Below, piece after piece: positions 25,953-34,096 of a stretch of 64,000 bases of DNA (its first letter is position 1; every line of letters starts with the position of its first letter). The notes below the pieces were generated by a model, which was given only the letters and a program-made list of their open reading frames with translations, ran no database searches and was not told the DNA's origin. A program made the translations under genes and the position numbers. This DNA is from Streptomyces lincolnensis (lineage in GTDB: Bacteria > Actinomycetota > Actinomycetes > Streptomycetales > Streptomycetaceae): positions 1 through 64,000 of the forward strand of contig NZ_JAIHON010000006.1 of the NCBI RefSeq assembly GCF_021173675.1. Direction: 5' to 3'.

Positions 25953-26428
25953 GGACGGCACAGTCCCGCGATCCGCTCGGCGTGTGCCGGATAACGCGCC
26001 GTCAACTCCCGGGCGTCCCCGTGCTCGTAGCCCTCGTAGGTGAACCCGGGGGCCATGGTGCAGCCGAAGAAGGTCCACGCGCCGCCGGCCACGACCCGGC
26101 CGCCCATCCAGGTGCCCGCCGGGACGGTGAGCTGGAGGTGCTGGCCGGCGAGGACGTCGGGTCCCAGGACGGGCGTCGAGGACGTGCCGTCCGGGGCGAG
26201 CAGGAGGAGCTGGAGCGGGTCGCCGAGGTAGAAGTGCCAGATCTCGTCCGTGGGCAGGCGGTGCAGGGCCGAGAAGTCGTCCGGCGCGGCGGTCAGGAGG
26301 GCGACGATCGCGGAGCCCTCCGGTCGTCCGTCGGGCCGTTCGGGTCCCGCCCAGGTGCGTCGGAAGAGCCCGCCCTCACGCGGGATGGGCTCCAGACCGT
26401 AGTGGGCGACCAGATCGTCAGGAGTCAC
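25949..26428 (-). CDS. Cupin_5 (DUF985) family protein
   Basis: A 159-residue cupin_5 protein with 'HYGLEPIPREGGLFRRTW' at the start, 'SALHRLPTDEIWHFYLGDP' in the first metal-motif region, 'LLLLAPDG' and 'GCTMAPGFTYEGYE' near the end. All are family landmarks. The reaction is unknown; related proteins are annotated as sugar-epimerase-like. It overlaps the GNAT gene by 11 bp and the SDR gene by 4 bp, so it is part of a tight operon. Confidence 0.92.
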   Translation of the reverse strand: MTPDDLVAHYGLEPIPREGGLFRRTWAGPERPDGRPEGSAIVALLTAAPDDFSALHRLPTDEIWHFYLGDPLQLLLLAPDGTSSTPVLGPDVLAGQHLQLTVPAGTWMGGRVVAGGAWTFFGCTMAPGFTYEGYEHGDARELTARYPAHAERIAGLCRP

Positions 26429-27053
26429 CCGGGAAGGCTACCTCCCGGCGCAGGAACGCCAGTTGGGCGTGCTTCTCGGGCAGGTACACGTCCGGGAGGT
26501 CGATCTCCGGCAGGACGACGGCCTCCCCCGCCTCGAAGCCCTGCTTCAGGAAGCGGGCGATCGCCTTGTGGTTGCGCACGTCGGGGTCGACCACGACCCG
26601 TCTGCGGTCCAGGCCGAGCAGGACGTACGAGGCGACGGCGCGGAGCAGCGCGGACGACCAGCCGGGCCGGGCCGCGCCCTCGTCCGCGGGCGCGAGCAGC
26701 AGGTGGACGCCGATGTCGCCGGGCTCGACCTCGTAGCACTCGCTGACGCGGTCGGCGTCCGGCTCGTAGGTCTGGAGGAGGCCGACCGGGTCGGCGTCCT
26801 TCAGCAGCAGGAAGGCGTGATGGGTGTCGAGGGTGTCCAGGTGCGCGTAGATCTCGGCGACCTGGTCCCGGGTCAGCCCGTTCATGCCCCAGAAGGCCGC
26901 CCGCTCCTGGCTCACCCAGGCATGGACGGTCCCGGCGTCGGCGTGCGCGTCCAGGGGCAGGACGCGGACGGTGCCGTAGCCGTCGACGGTCTGCTCGTGG
27001 ACGGGTTCACGGGTGGGGGTGGAGGTCTGGGCGGGGGCGTGGGTGTCAGACAT
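26418..27053 (-). CDS. GNAT acyltransferase of the siderophore (IucB/AlcB/DesC-like) type
   Basis: A 211-residue protein. Its GNAT_8-type landmarks are 'TVHAWVSQERAAFWGM', 'THHAFLLLKDADPVGLLQTY', 'CYEVEPGDIGVHLLLAP' and 'VVVDPDVRNHKAIARFLKQG', as in enzymes that acylate hydroxylamines during hydroxamate siderophore synthesis (IucB, AlcB, MbtK). The ATG at 27053 overlaps the acylase stop by 8 bp. No hydroxylase or NIS synthetase lies in the window, so it acts on something made elsewhere or recycles acyl groups with the acylase. It is under the iron box through the operon promoter. Confidence 0.9.
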   Translation of the reverse strand: MSDTHAPAQTSTPTREPVHEQTVDGYGTVRVLPLDAHADAGTVHAWVSQERAAFWGMNGLTRDQVAEIYAHLDTLDTHHAFLLLKDADPVGLLQTYEPDADRVSECYEVEPGDIGVHLLLAPADEGAARPGWSSALLRAVASYVLLGLDRRRVVVDPDVRNHKAIARFLKQGFEAGEAVVLPEIDLPDVYLPEKHAQLAFLRREVAFPGDS

Positions 27054-29196
27054 CGCTTTCCTTCTCGAGCCGGTCCCAGTCGGTGACGACCGGGACGAGG
27101 TCCCCCTCGGTCCACAGGGGGAGTTGATCACGGTGATGGGCCGATCCGGGCACGCCCGAGGCGCCGAAGGGCACCACCCACAGGCTGTCCTCGCGGCGGG
27201 CCAGGTCCCACACGTACCGGGCGGCCGGACCGCGCGCGCTCACATCGCTCCAGCCGGGCACGGCCGAGGTGCACAGCACGCAGTCGTGGTCGCCGGAGAG
27301 CCCGGGCTCGTCGTCCGTGGCGCCGGGCAGCGCGCGCCAGGGGTGGAGGCGGTGGGTGTCGCCCCAGGTGGCGTTGGATTCGGCCTTTTCGGCGGCCACC
27401 CGCTCGGCGGCCACCTCCTCCACGGCCGCGCGGACGGCCTCGGCCCGGTCGACGCCGTACAACTCCTCGGCCCGCAGCAGGTGTTCGAGCGCGAAGCCGA
27501 TGCGCGGTACGAGGTTCATCCAGGGGAGGAGCACCTCCGGATAGGCGGGCGGGGTCGTCAGCGCGGCGAACGCGGGGTGCGCCGCGAGCTGTCGTACGAC
27601 GGCACCGCGTACGGCCGCGTACAGCGCCGCGTCCGTGCTGTCCGCGTCCATGTGGCGGTCCCAGCGCAGCAGGGTGTCCCGCACCCCGGCCGCCTCGGGA
27701 GACAGGCCGTCCAGTTCCGCCAGGCGGTCCAGCAGCGGTACGGCGGAGGCGAGTCGGGTGTCCGTGTGGATCACCGGCATGTCGGCGGGCGACCAGCGGT
27801 CCTTGCCGTCGAGCAGGGCCGCGATGCGGTCGGCGCGGTGGGTGGGGGCGAACTCGACGCCCAGCGGGGCCGAGGGTCCGCGCTGGTTGGCCATCACCGC
27901 GATGCCGTCGGTCAGGCCCGCGCGGGGCATCTCGTGCCAGCCCCGCCACTCGTGCCCGGGCTCCCACGCGGGCACCGGACGGACCCGGTTCGCCTCGGCC
28001 CGCTCCGGCACCCGGCCGGCCACCCGGTGCAGCAGGCCGCCCTCGGTGTCGGCGGCCATCACGACGTTGACCGGTTCGGCCCAGACGTCGAAGGCCCGGT
28101 CCACGTCGGCGACCGTGCGGGCCCGCAACAGCGGGAGCAGGGCGCCGAAGCCGAGGTCCTCGGTGACGCGGGGCGGGTAACGGAGGCTGACGGCGAGCGG
28201 GGCGAGGACCTCCTCGCCGCTCTCCGGGACACCGCCGTCGAGCCCCTCCGGGCCGCCCACGATCACGGGGCCGCGCTCGGTCTCGATCACCTCCACCTCG
28301 ACCGGCTTCCCGCCCGCGCACTCGACGGTCTCCGTGTGCCGGGCGGCCCGGCGCCAGACGCCGTCCGGGCCGAGGGACTCGACACCGGCGCCGGTGCGGC
28401 GCAGGCGCTCGCGGTAGAGGTCCTGGTAGTCGGCCATGGCGTTGGTGATGGCCCAGGCGACCGTGCCGGTGTGGCCGAAGTGGGCGATGCCGGGGACGCC
28501 CGGGACGGCCAGGCCGACGACGTCGAACTCCGGGCAGGACAGGTGGATCTGCTGGTAGACGCCGGGTTCCTCGATGAAGCGGTGCGGGTCGCCGGCGACG
28601 ACCGCCCGGCCGGTGGTCGTGCGCTCACCGCTCACCAGCCAGCCGTTGCTGCCGGAGGTACCGGGCCCGTCGGTGGCGAACAGGCCGACGGCCTCGGGGC
28701 CCAGGTGGCGGACGGCCTGCTCGCGCCAGAGTTTGGCCGGGAAGCCGGCGAAGAGGATGTGGGTGGAGAGCCAGACACCGAGGGGGGTCCAGGGCTGCCA
28801 GCGGCCGGGGGTGAGACCGGCCCGGGCGAATTCGGGAGCGTCCGGTGCGAGCCCCTCGTCAGCGTCCGGTGTGAGCCCCTCGTTGACGCCGTCGACGTAG
28901 GCCCGGACCCAGTCGGCGGTCTCCGGGTCCCGTCTCTCCAGGGCCGTGAAGCAGCGTCTCGCGGTGTCGTCCAGGCGGGCCTGTCTCGCGAATCCGTCCC
29001 AGGCCAGGGCGTCGGCGCCGAGGAACGCTGCCGAGGTGCCCCGGGCGCGGTGCCGCTCCACCTCCAGCTGCCAGGCGCGGTCTCGGGCGGTCACCAGGCC
29101 CTGGGCGCGGGCGAGTTCCCTCGCGCTGCCCGCACGGAGATGGGGTATCCCCCAGGCGTCGCGGTAGATCCCTGTGATCACCCTGTATCCCTTCAC
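27046..29196 (-). CDS. Penicillin-acylase-family Ntn-hydrolase
   Basis: A 716-residue precursor with the order of the penicillin/cephalosporin acylase family. The alpha part starts 'GIYRDAWGIPHLRAGSAREL'. A spacer follows, then the autoprocessing site before Ser in 'GTSGSNGWLVSGERT' (Ser ~209 becomes the N-terminal nucleophile). The beta part has 'VPGVPGIAHFGHTGTVAWAI', 'NAMADYQDLY' and 'MANQRGPSAP'. No signal peptide is visible, so it is probably cytoplasmic, unlike PvdQ. GTG at 29196 lies 4 bp from the iron box; GTG at 29181 is an alternative. It is the first gene of the four-gene operon and is iron-repressed by inference. Confidence 0.92.
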   Translation of the reverse strand: MKGYRVITGIYRDAWGIPHLRAGSARELARAQGLVTARDRAWQLEVERHRARGTSAAFLGADALAWDGFARQARLDDTARRCFTALERRDPETADWVRAYVDGVNEGLTPDADEGLAPDAPEFARAGLTPGRWQPWTPLGVWLSTHILFAGFPAKLWREQAVRHLGPEAVGLFATDGPGTSGSNGWLVSGERTTTGRAVVAGDPHRFIEEPGVYQQIHLSCPEFDVVGLAVPGVPGIAHFGHTGTVAWAITNAMADYQDLYRERLRRTGAGVESLGPDGVWRRAARHTETVECAGGKPVEVEVIETERGPVIVGGPEGLDGGVPESGEEVLAPLAVSLRYPPRVTEDLGFGALLPLLRARTVADVDRAFDVWAEPVNVVMAADTEGGLLHRVAGRVPERAEANRVRPVPAWEPGHEWRGWHEMPRAGLTDGIAVMANQRGPSAPLGVEFAPTHRADRIAALLDGKDRWSPADMPVIHTDTRLASAVPLLDRLAELDGLSPEAAGVRDTLLRWDRHMDADSTDAALYAAVRGAVVRQLAAHPAFAALTTPPAYPEVLLPWMNLVPRIGFALEHLLRAEELYGVDRAEAVRAAVEEVAAERVAAEKAESNATWGDTHRLHPWRALPGATDDEPGLSGDHDCVLCTSAVPGWSDVSARGPAARYVWDLARREDSLWVVPFGASGVPGSAHHRDQLPLWTEGDLVPVVTDWDRLEKESDV

Positions 29197-29200
29197 GTTT

Positions 29201-29219
29201 TTAGGTTAGGCTCACCTAA
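29201..29219. promoter_or_regulatory. DmdR/IdeR iron box, divergent
   Basis: TTAGGTTAGGCTCACCTAA is a 19-bp near-perfect palindrome. It matches the iron box bound by the DtxR-family repressors DmdR1/IdeR, as described for streptomycete siderophore promoters. It lies between the acylase start (29196, minus) and the siderophore-interacting protein (29266, plus), so one site can repress both directions when iron is replete. It nearly touches the annotated GTG of the acylase gene, which suggests a short or leaderless transcript or the downstream start. Confidence 0.95.
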
Positions 29220-29265
29220 CTAGAGGCTCGATGTGTGGGAATCGTACGTGAAGGGTGAAAACGCC

Positions 29266-29988
29266 ATGGCGCAGGGGCACGGCTGGGAGGGCGCGGTCCT
29301 CAAACTGCTGCGTGCGAAGGACTTCGTCCTCACCGTCACGGGCGCCGAGGACGTCACCGAGCACTACCGCCGCGTCCACCTCACCGACGGCGGCATGCTC
29401 GCCGAGACCGGCATCCACCCGACCATGTGGGTCCGGCTCTGGTTCGACAACGCCGGCAAACCCCACCAGCGCGCCTACACCCTGGTCGACCCCGATCCGG
29501 CGGCCGGCACCTTCTCCCTGGAGTTCGCGCTCCACGAGGGGTGCGCCAGTGACTGGGCGCGGGCGGCGAAGCCCGGGGACACGATCGAGGCGACCGTGCA
29601 CGGGACGGGCTTCCAGCGGCCCCGGCCCGAGCCCTCGCACGTCTTCGCGATCGGAGACCCGGCCTCGCTGCCCGCGCTCAACTCCCTCCTGGACGAGCTG
29701 GGCGGGGCCCCGGCCACCGTCTGGTTCGAGTCCACCCTCGACGACCTCCCCTTCCGCACCGACCCCACCCGCCACGACGTACGGCCCGTCCCCCGCCAGG
29801 ACTCCGGCGCCCATCTCGTCGCCGAGGTGAAGCAGTCCCTCCCGGACCTGCTCAAGGCCAGCCCCGAGCCGTACGTCTGGATCGCCTGCGACACGGCCAC
29901 GACCCGCACGCTGTCGTCGTACGTCCGCAAGGAACTGGGCGTGCCGAAGCAGCGGGTGCACGCGCTGGGGTACTGGCGGGCGGGCTGA
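29266..29988 (+). CDS. Siderophore-interacting protein (SIP, ferric-siderophore reductase)
   Basis: A 240-residue FAD/NAD(P)H-type SIP family protein. The FAD-binding barrel has 'HYRRVHLTDGG', 'PTMWVRLWFDN' and the flavin motif 'RAYTLVDPDP'. The C-terminal half has 'VFAIGDPASLPALNSLLDEL' and ends 'RVHALGYWRAG', typical of SIPs. These enzymes reduce Fe(III)-siderophores in the cytoplasm to release iron. ATG at 29266 with AAGGGTGAAAAC upstream was chosen; the GTG at 29233 is possible. It is transcribed divergently from the acylase operon across the iron box. Confidence 0.94.
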   Translation: MAQGHGWEGAVLKLLRAKDFVLTVTGAEDVTEHYRRVHLTDGGMLAETGIHPTMWVRLWFDNAGKPHQRAYTLVDPDPAAGTFSLEFALHEGCASDWARAAKPGDTIEATVHGTGFQRPRPEPSHVFAIGDPASLPALNSLLDELGGAPATVWFESTLDDLPFRTDPTRHDVRPVPRQDSGAHLVAEVKQSLPDLLKASPEPYVWIACDTATTRTLSSYVRKELGVPKQRVHALGYWRAG

Positions 29989-30013
29989 GCCGGCAGACGG
30001 CATGATCGGGGGC

Positions 30014-30607
30014 ATGGACGTCACGCTTCACCTCGCCCAGGACCCCGAGGCCGACGCACTGCTCGGCCGGTCTCCGCTCGCCGCGCTGGTCGGGATGCTG
30101 CTGGATCAGCAGGTCCCGATGGAGTGGGCGTTCAAGGGCCCCCGCACCATCGCCGACCGCCTCGGCGCGGACGACCTGGACGCGCACGACATCGCCGCCC
30201 AGGACCCCGAGGCCTTCGCCGCCCTGCTCTCCGACAAGCCGGCCGTGCACCGGTACCCGGGGTCCATGGCCAAGCGGATCCAGCAGCTGTGCCAGTACCT
30301 CGTCGAGCACTACGACGGGAACGCCGAGCTCGTCTGGAAGGGCGTCACCGACGGACCCGAGCTCCTGCGCCGCCTGGAGCAGCTGCCCGGCTTCGGCAAG
30401 CAGAAGGCCCAGATCTTCCTCGCCCTCCTCGGCAAGCAGCTCGGCGTCCGGCCCCAGGGCTGGCGCGAGGCCGCCGGCCCCTACGGCGAACCGAAGTCCT
30501 ACCGCTCCGTCGCCGACATCACCGGCCCCGAGTCCCTGACCAAGGTCCGCGCCCACAAACAGGAGATGAAGGCGGCGGCGAAGGCGGCCAAGGCAGCGGG
30601 GTCGTAG
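30014..30607 (+). CDS. HhH-GPD-type base excision repair family protein
   Basis: A 197-residue protein of the small HhH-GPD family (TIGR03252-like). It has 'LAALVGMLLDQQVPMEWAF' near the start and a helix-hairpin-helix 'LEQLPGFGKQKAQIFLALLG' (~125-145). The C-terminal tail is rich in Lys/Ala. These are assumed to be DNA glycosylase relatives, but activity has not been shown for this branch. The ATG at 30014 has CGGGGG upstream; 30002 is an alternative start. Confidence 0.9.
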   Translation: MDVTLHLAQDPEADALLGRSPLAALVGMLLDQQVPMEWAFKGPRTIADRLGADDLDAHDIAAQDPEAFAALLSDKPAVHRYPGSMAKRIQQLCQYLVEHYDGNAELVWKGVTDGPELLRRLEQLPGFGKQKAQIFLALLGKQLGVRPQGWREAAGPYGEPKSYRSVADITGPESLTKVRAHKQEMKAAAKAAKAAGS

Positions 30608-30685
30608 CCGCCCCCTGTCCGCCGAACGGGCGGTTCTCGGCGTCGACCGCCGGGCGCCCGGCGGGGTGCGGGGAGATCACCTCGT

Positions 30686-31009
30686 ATGAGCACCGCACCC
30701 AGCCCGCCGCGCCGTCGTCGCGCCTGGCTGCGGGTGCTGGTGCTGCTCGTCGCGCTGGTGCTGCCGGGCGCGCACACCGGGACGCACGCGGCACCCGTGC
30801 CGCCGCCGGCCGGTGAGGCGGTCGAGTACGACCTGCTCGACACCGCCCTGCGGCTCCCGGGGCGTGCCGCCCAGCGGCCCGTCGTACCCCTGCGTCCCGC
30901 GCCCCGGCCCGAGCCGGTGCCCGGCGTCCCGGCGGGCGCTCCGCTCCCGGCGCCGCCGAGGCCGTCGTACGCCTTGGTCGCCCTGCGGACGGTGGTCCTG
31001 CGCTGCTGA
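30686..31009 (+). CDS. Proline-rich secreted hypothetical protein
   Basis: A 107-residue protein with a basic N-terminus (PPRRRRAW), a hydrophobic core (~15-27) and a likely cleavage site near THAAP. The mature part is Pro/Ala-rich with 'EYDLLDTALRLPGRAAQRP'. No family is known. A 40-residue gene follows. Confidence 0.6.
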   Translation: MSTAPSPPRRRRAWLRVLVLLVALVLPGAHTGTHAAPVPPPAGEAVEYDLLDTALRLPGRAAQRPVVPLRPAPRPEPVPGVPAGAPLPAPPRPSYALVALRTVVLRC

Positions 31010-31065
31010 GGGGACCGGCCCTCTCCGGTCCCCCGGTTCATCAGCACGACGCAAGGAACACAGAC

Positions 31066-31188
31066 ATGGCCATTGACCCGTACGCGGTCCTGCGCGCCCT
31101 GCTGCGCGCCGAGGCCGCTCGCAGCGCGCCGAAACCGCAGGTGAAGGAAGCGAGGCCGCAGCAGCCCGGCAAGGAGCACGGGCGCTGA
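31066..31188 (+). CDS. Short 40-residue protein
   Basis: The frame MAIDPYAVLRALLRAEAARS continues to a basic, Pro/Gln/Lys-rich tail and ends with TGA at 31186-31188. AAGGAA lies about 8 nt before the ATG. It is hydrophilic with one amphipathic helix (residues 5-20). It sits between a secreted protein and the HerA-type gene. Coding status is judged from the ribosome-binding site and codon usage only. Confidence 0.6.
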   Translation: MAIDPYAVLRALLRAEAARSAPKPQVKEARPQQPGKEHGR

Positions 31189-31216
31189 TCCGCCGGCGGG
31201 GGCGGGGCCCCAGGGG

Positions 31217-32842
31217 TCACCGCCTCCGCCGGGCCGTCCCGAAGAGCGAGCGGGTGATCTCACGGCCGATCTGGGTGCCGAGGGAGCGGGCGAGGGACTT
31301 GAACATGCCGCTTCCCACGACCTGCTCCACGACCGAGGGCTCCCGGCGGGGGGCGTCGGGGGTGTCCCCCGAGGGGGCCAGTTCGTCCGGGTCCTTCGCG
31401 CCCCGGGACCCGGCCCCGGTCAACCGCTCGTACGCCGACTCCCGGTCCACAGCCTGTGCATAACGCGCGTGGAGCGGGGACGCCGTCACCGCCCGGTCCA
31501 GGACCGCCGGGTCGACCGGGCCCATCAGGGACTCCGGCGCGCGCAGCCGGGTCGCGGCGACCGGGGTCGGGGCGCCCTTCTCGCCGAGGACGGTGACGAC
31601 GGCCTCGCCGGTGCCGAGGCCGGTGAGCAGCTCCTCCAGGTCGTAGGACGAGTCCGGGAAGGTCCTCACCGTGGCCTTGAGGGCCTTCTGGTCGTCCGGG
31701 GTGAAGGCGCGCAGGGCGTGCTGGACGCGGTTGCCGAGCTGGGCGAGGACGTCGGCGGGTACGTCCTTCGGGGTCTGCGTCACGAAGAAGACGCCGACCC
31801 CTTTCGAGCGAATGAGGCGCACCGTCTGCGTGATGGAGTCCAGGAACGCCTTCGAGGCGTCGTGGAAGAGCAGATGCGCCTCGTCGAAGAAGAAGACCAG
31901 CTTCGGCCGGTCGACGTCCCCGACCTCGGGAAGGTCGTGGAAGAGATCGGCCAGCAGCCACATCAGGAACGTCGAGAACAGCTGCGGTCTGTCCTGTACG
32001 GCGGGCAGTTCCAGGACCGAGACCATCCCGCGGCCGTCCCGCGCCGTCCGCAGGAACTCGGCCGTGTCGAACTCCGGTTCCCCGAAGAAATCGGCCATTC
32101 CCTGGGCCTCGAAGGCGGTCAGCGACCGCAGGATCACCCCGGCCGTCGCCGTCGACAGCCCGCCGATGTCCTTCAGCTCGCCCTTGCCCTCGTCCGAGGT
32201 CAGGAAGGCGACGACGGCCCTGAGGTCCTTGAGGTCGATCAGCTCAAGACCCTTGGTGTCGGCGTAGTGGAAGATCAGGCCGAGGGACTGCTCCTGGGTC
32301 TGGTTGAGCCGCAGGATCTTCGACAGGAGCACCGGCCCGAAGCTGGTAATCGTGGCGCGGACCGGAATGCCGTGACCGAGACCGCCGAGCGCGTAGAACT
32401 CGGCGGGGAAGCCGGTCGCGGTCCACCGCTGGTGGACTTCCCCCGCCCGGCCGCGCACCGTGTCGTTCTCCACGCCCGGCGCCGAGATCCCCGACACGTC
32501 CCCCTTGATGTCGGCGAGGAAGACCGGCACCCCTTGGGCCGACAGCTGCTCGGCGATCAGCTGGAGGGTCTTGGTCTTGCCGGTGCCGGTGGCGCCCGCG
32601 ACCAGGCCGTGCCGGTTGAGCATGGGCAGCGGGATGCGGACCTGCGCGTCCGGCAGGCACCGGCCGTCCCAGAGGAGGGCGCCGAGATCGAGGGCGGGGC
32701 CGGTGAAGGCGTATCCCGCGGCGATCTCCAGCGCGGGGGCGGGGAGGGCGGGGGCGCCGGACGGGGCACCGCGTGAGGCATCGGGCGGGCGGGTGGACAT
32801 GGCTCCGGAAACTGCCTCCGGCATGGTCTCTCTGTCCCTCAT
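31217..32842 (-). CDS. HerA-like ATPase (DUF853)
   Basis: A 541-residue FtsK/HerA-type AAA ATPase. Walker A is GATGTGKTKT (~83-92) and Walker B is KLVFFFDEAHLL (~305-316). Also present are 'FLADIKGDVSGIS', an arginine-finger-like 'IRSKGVGVFFVTQTPKDVP', and the family landmark 'RDGRGMVSVLELPAVQDRPQ'. The C-terminus is basic (TARRRR). The DUF853 group is widespread in proteobacteria and actinobacteria with no settled function. Starts at 32824 or 32800 are possible. Confidence 0.92.
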   Translation of the reverse strand: MRDRETMPEAVSGAMSTRPPDASRGAPSGAPALPAPALEIAAGYAFTGPALDLGALLWDGRCLPDAQVRIPLPMLNRHGLVAGATGTGKTKTLQLIAEQLSAQGVPVFLADIKGDVSGISAPGVENDTVRGRAGEVHQRWTATGFPAEFYALGGLGHGIPVRATITSFGPVLLSKILRLNQTQEQSLGLIFHYADTKGLELIDLKDLRAVVAFLTSDEGKGELKDIGGLSTATAGVILRSLTAFEAQGMADFFGEPEFDTAEFLRTARDGRGMVSVLELPAVQDRPQLFSTFLMWLLADLFHDLPEVGDVDRPKLVFFFDEAHLLFHDASKAFLDSITQTVRLIRSKGVGVFFVTQTPKDVPADVLAQLGNRVQHALRAFTPDDQKALKATVRTFPDSSYDLEELLTGLGTGEAVVTVLGEKGAPTPVAATRLRAPESLMGPVDPAVLDRAVTASPLHARYAQAVDRESAYERLTGAGSRGAKDPDELAPSGDTPDAPRREPSVVEQVVGSGMFKSLARSLGTQIGREITRSLFGTARRRR

Positions 32843-32947
32843 GACGGGCCCCTGTTTCCCTTATTCGCCCTTTTGCACCATCTTTTCCAGCCTCGCACTC
32901 CGTCGCCATGGCTGCGCCCGGAAGGTCTTGACCGGTAGGCTTTCCGT

Positions 32948-33244
32948 GTGATCTTCAAGCGCATCGGAAACGGCCGGCCGTACCCCGACCACGGCCGGGA
33001 AAGCACCCGGCAGTGGGCGGATGTCGCGCCGCGCCCGGTCCGCCTCGATCAGCTCGTGACGACCAAGGGCCAGCTCGACCTGGAGACCCTGCTCGCCGAG
33101 GACTCGACCTTCTACGGCGACCTCTTCGCGCATGTCGTGAAGTGGCAGGGCGACCTGTACCTGGAGGACGGGCTGCACCGCGCGGTCCGTGCCGCGCTCC
33201 AGCAGCGCCAGGTGCTGCACGCCCGGGTCCTGGAACTCGACTGA
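32948..33244 (+). CDS. Small ParB/sulfiredoxin-fold-like protein
   Basis: A 98-residue protein with GTG start at 32948. The C-terminal 'LYLEDGLHRAVRAALQQ' matches the ParB/Srx active-site pattern (D-G-x-H-R), and the overall length fits the minimal fold. Homologues are often labelled VapB-family antitoxins, but no VapC PIN-domain toxin is adjacent, so that label is doubtful. It is divergent from the HerA-like gene. Confidence 0.75.
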   Translation: MIFKRIGNGRPYPDHGRESTRQWADVAPRPVRLDQLVTTKGQLDLETLLAEDSTFYGDLFAHVVKWQGDLYLEDGLHRAVRAALQQRQVLHARVLELD

Positions 33245-33349
33245 CACCCACGGCTCACCCGGCACCCGCAGTGGGCCTTTCGGGTCTACCGGACGGTGTC
33301 CAATGATCATCTAGTAGGCATCGCCGCCCAGGCGCACTACGCTGCGCCC

Positions 33350-33994
33350 ATGAGCATGCTGACTCCCCCCGGCATGGGCGGGAAGTACCGGATCACGGGC
33401 GACAAATACCCCCGGATGCGCCGATCTCGGCGCCGCGGCAGGCTCGTGGTCGGGGTGGTCGCCTCCGCCGCGGCCCTCGGCCTGGTCGGCTGGGGCACCT
33501 TGCAGCTCATCGACGTCTTCACCGGCGGCGGCGACAAGGCGACGGCGGCCGGACCCAAGGCCGACTGCGCGACCCGGGCCACGCCGTCCCCGTCCGCCTC
33601 CGCCTCCCCCGGCGCCGTCGTGATCAAGCCAAACCGGATCACCGTCAACGTGTTCAACGCGACGGCCCGCAGCGGTCTCGCCAAGAAGACGGCGGACGAG
33701 TTGAAGAAGCGCGGGTTCAAGATCGGGGACGTCGGCAACGCGACGGCCGAGTACGACAAGAAGGTCAAGGGGACGGGGCTGCTGCTCGGGCCGCCGGCGT
33801 CTCTGCGTACGTCCTTGCCCGTGCTCGCCACGCAGCTGAGCGGGGCGGAGCAGCGGCCGGACGGGCGTAAGGGTGCCGACGTCGACCTGGTCATCGGGGA
33901 CGGGTTCAAGGCGCTGAACAGTAAGGCGGTGGCGGACAAGGCGTTGGCCGCGTTGTCGGCGCCTGAGCGGGCGCCGGTGAAGAAGAGCTGTTGA
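33350..33994 (+). CDS. Membrane-anchored LytR_C domain protein
   Basis: A 214-residue protein with a basic N-terminal segment (RRSRRRGR), one transmembrane helix (~34-55), a short low-complexity Ser/Pro linker and a C-terminal LytR_C domain (~95-190: 'ITVNVFNATARSGLAKKTAD', 'KKRGFKIGDVGNA'). The domain is extracytoplasmic and is found alone or with LytR-CpsA-Psr enzymes; here it is alone. The ATG at 33350 starts the recognisable protein. Confidence 0.9.
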   Translation: MSMLTPPGMGGKYRITGDKYPRMRRSRRRGRLVVGVVASAAALGLVGWGTLQLIDVFTGGGDKATAAGPKADCATRATPSPSASASPGAVVIKPNRITVNVFNATARSGLAKKTADELKKRGFKIGDVGNATAEYDKKVKGTGLLLGPPASLRTSLPVLATQLSGAEQRPDGRKGADVDLVIGDGFKALNSKAVADKALAALSAPERAPVKKSC

Positions 33995-34022
33995 GCGCCT
34001 GTTCGCCGTAGGGGGGCGGGTT

Positions 34023-34086
34023 GTTGTGCGACTGCGGGTGCGTTGTGGCTTGTCGCGCCGTTCCCCGCGCCCCTGTGGGGGCGCTC
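34023..34086 (-). repeat. Dispersed Streptomyces intergenic element with hairpin (copy 1)
   Basis: On the minus strand this reads AGGGGCGCGGGGAACGGCGC, then GACAAGCCACAACGCACC. It is the same element as at 51271, 62566 and 62684. The right edge folds as GCGCCCC-TGT-GGGGGCGC (34067-34084), a hairpin well placed to terminate the convergent LytR_C and upp genes. Confidence 0.85.
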
Positions 34087-34096
34087 CCATCACCGT

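Noticed and set aside
25188..29196. Part of a beta-lactam gene cluster because of the penicillin-acylase gene
   Set aside because: No other beta-lactam genes are present; the iron box and the acyltransferase point to siderophore metabolism.
32948..33244. VapBC toxin-antitoxin pair
   Set aside because: No PIN-domain toxin lies on either side; the motif fits ParB/Srx better than an antitoxin DNA-binding domain.
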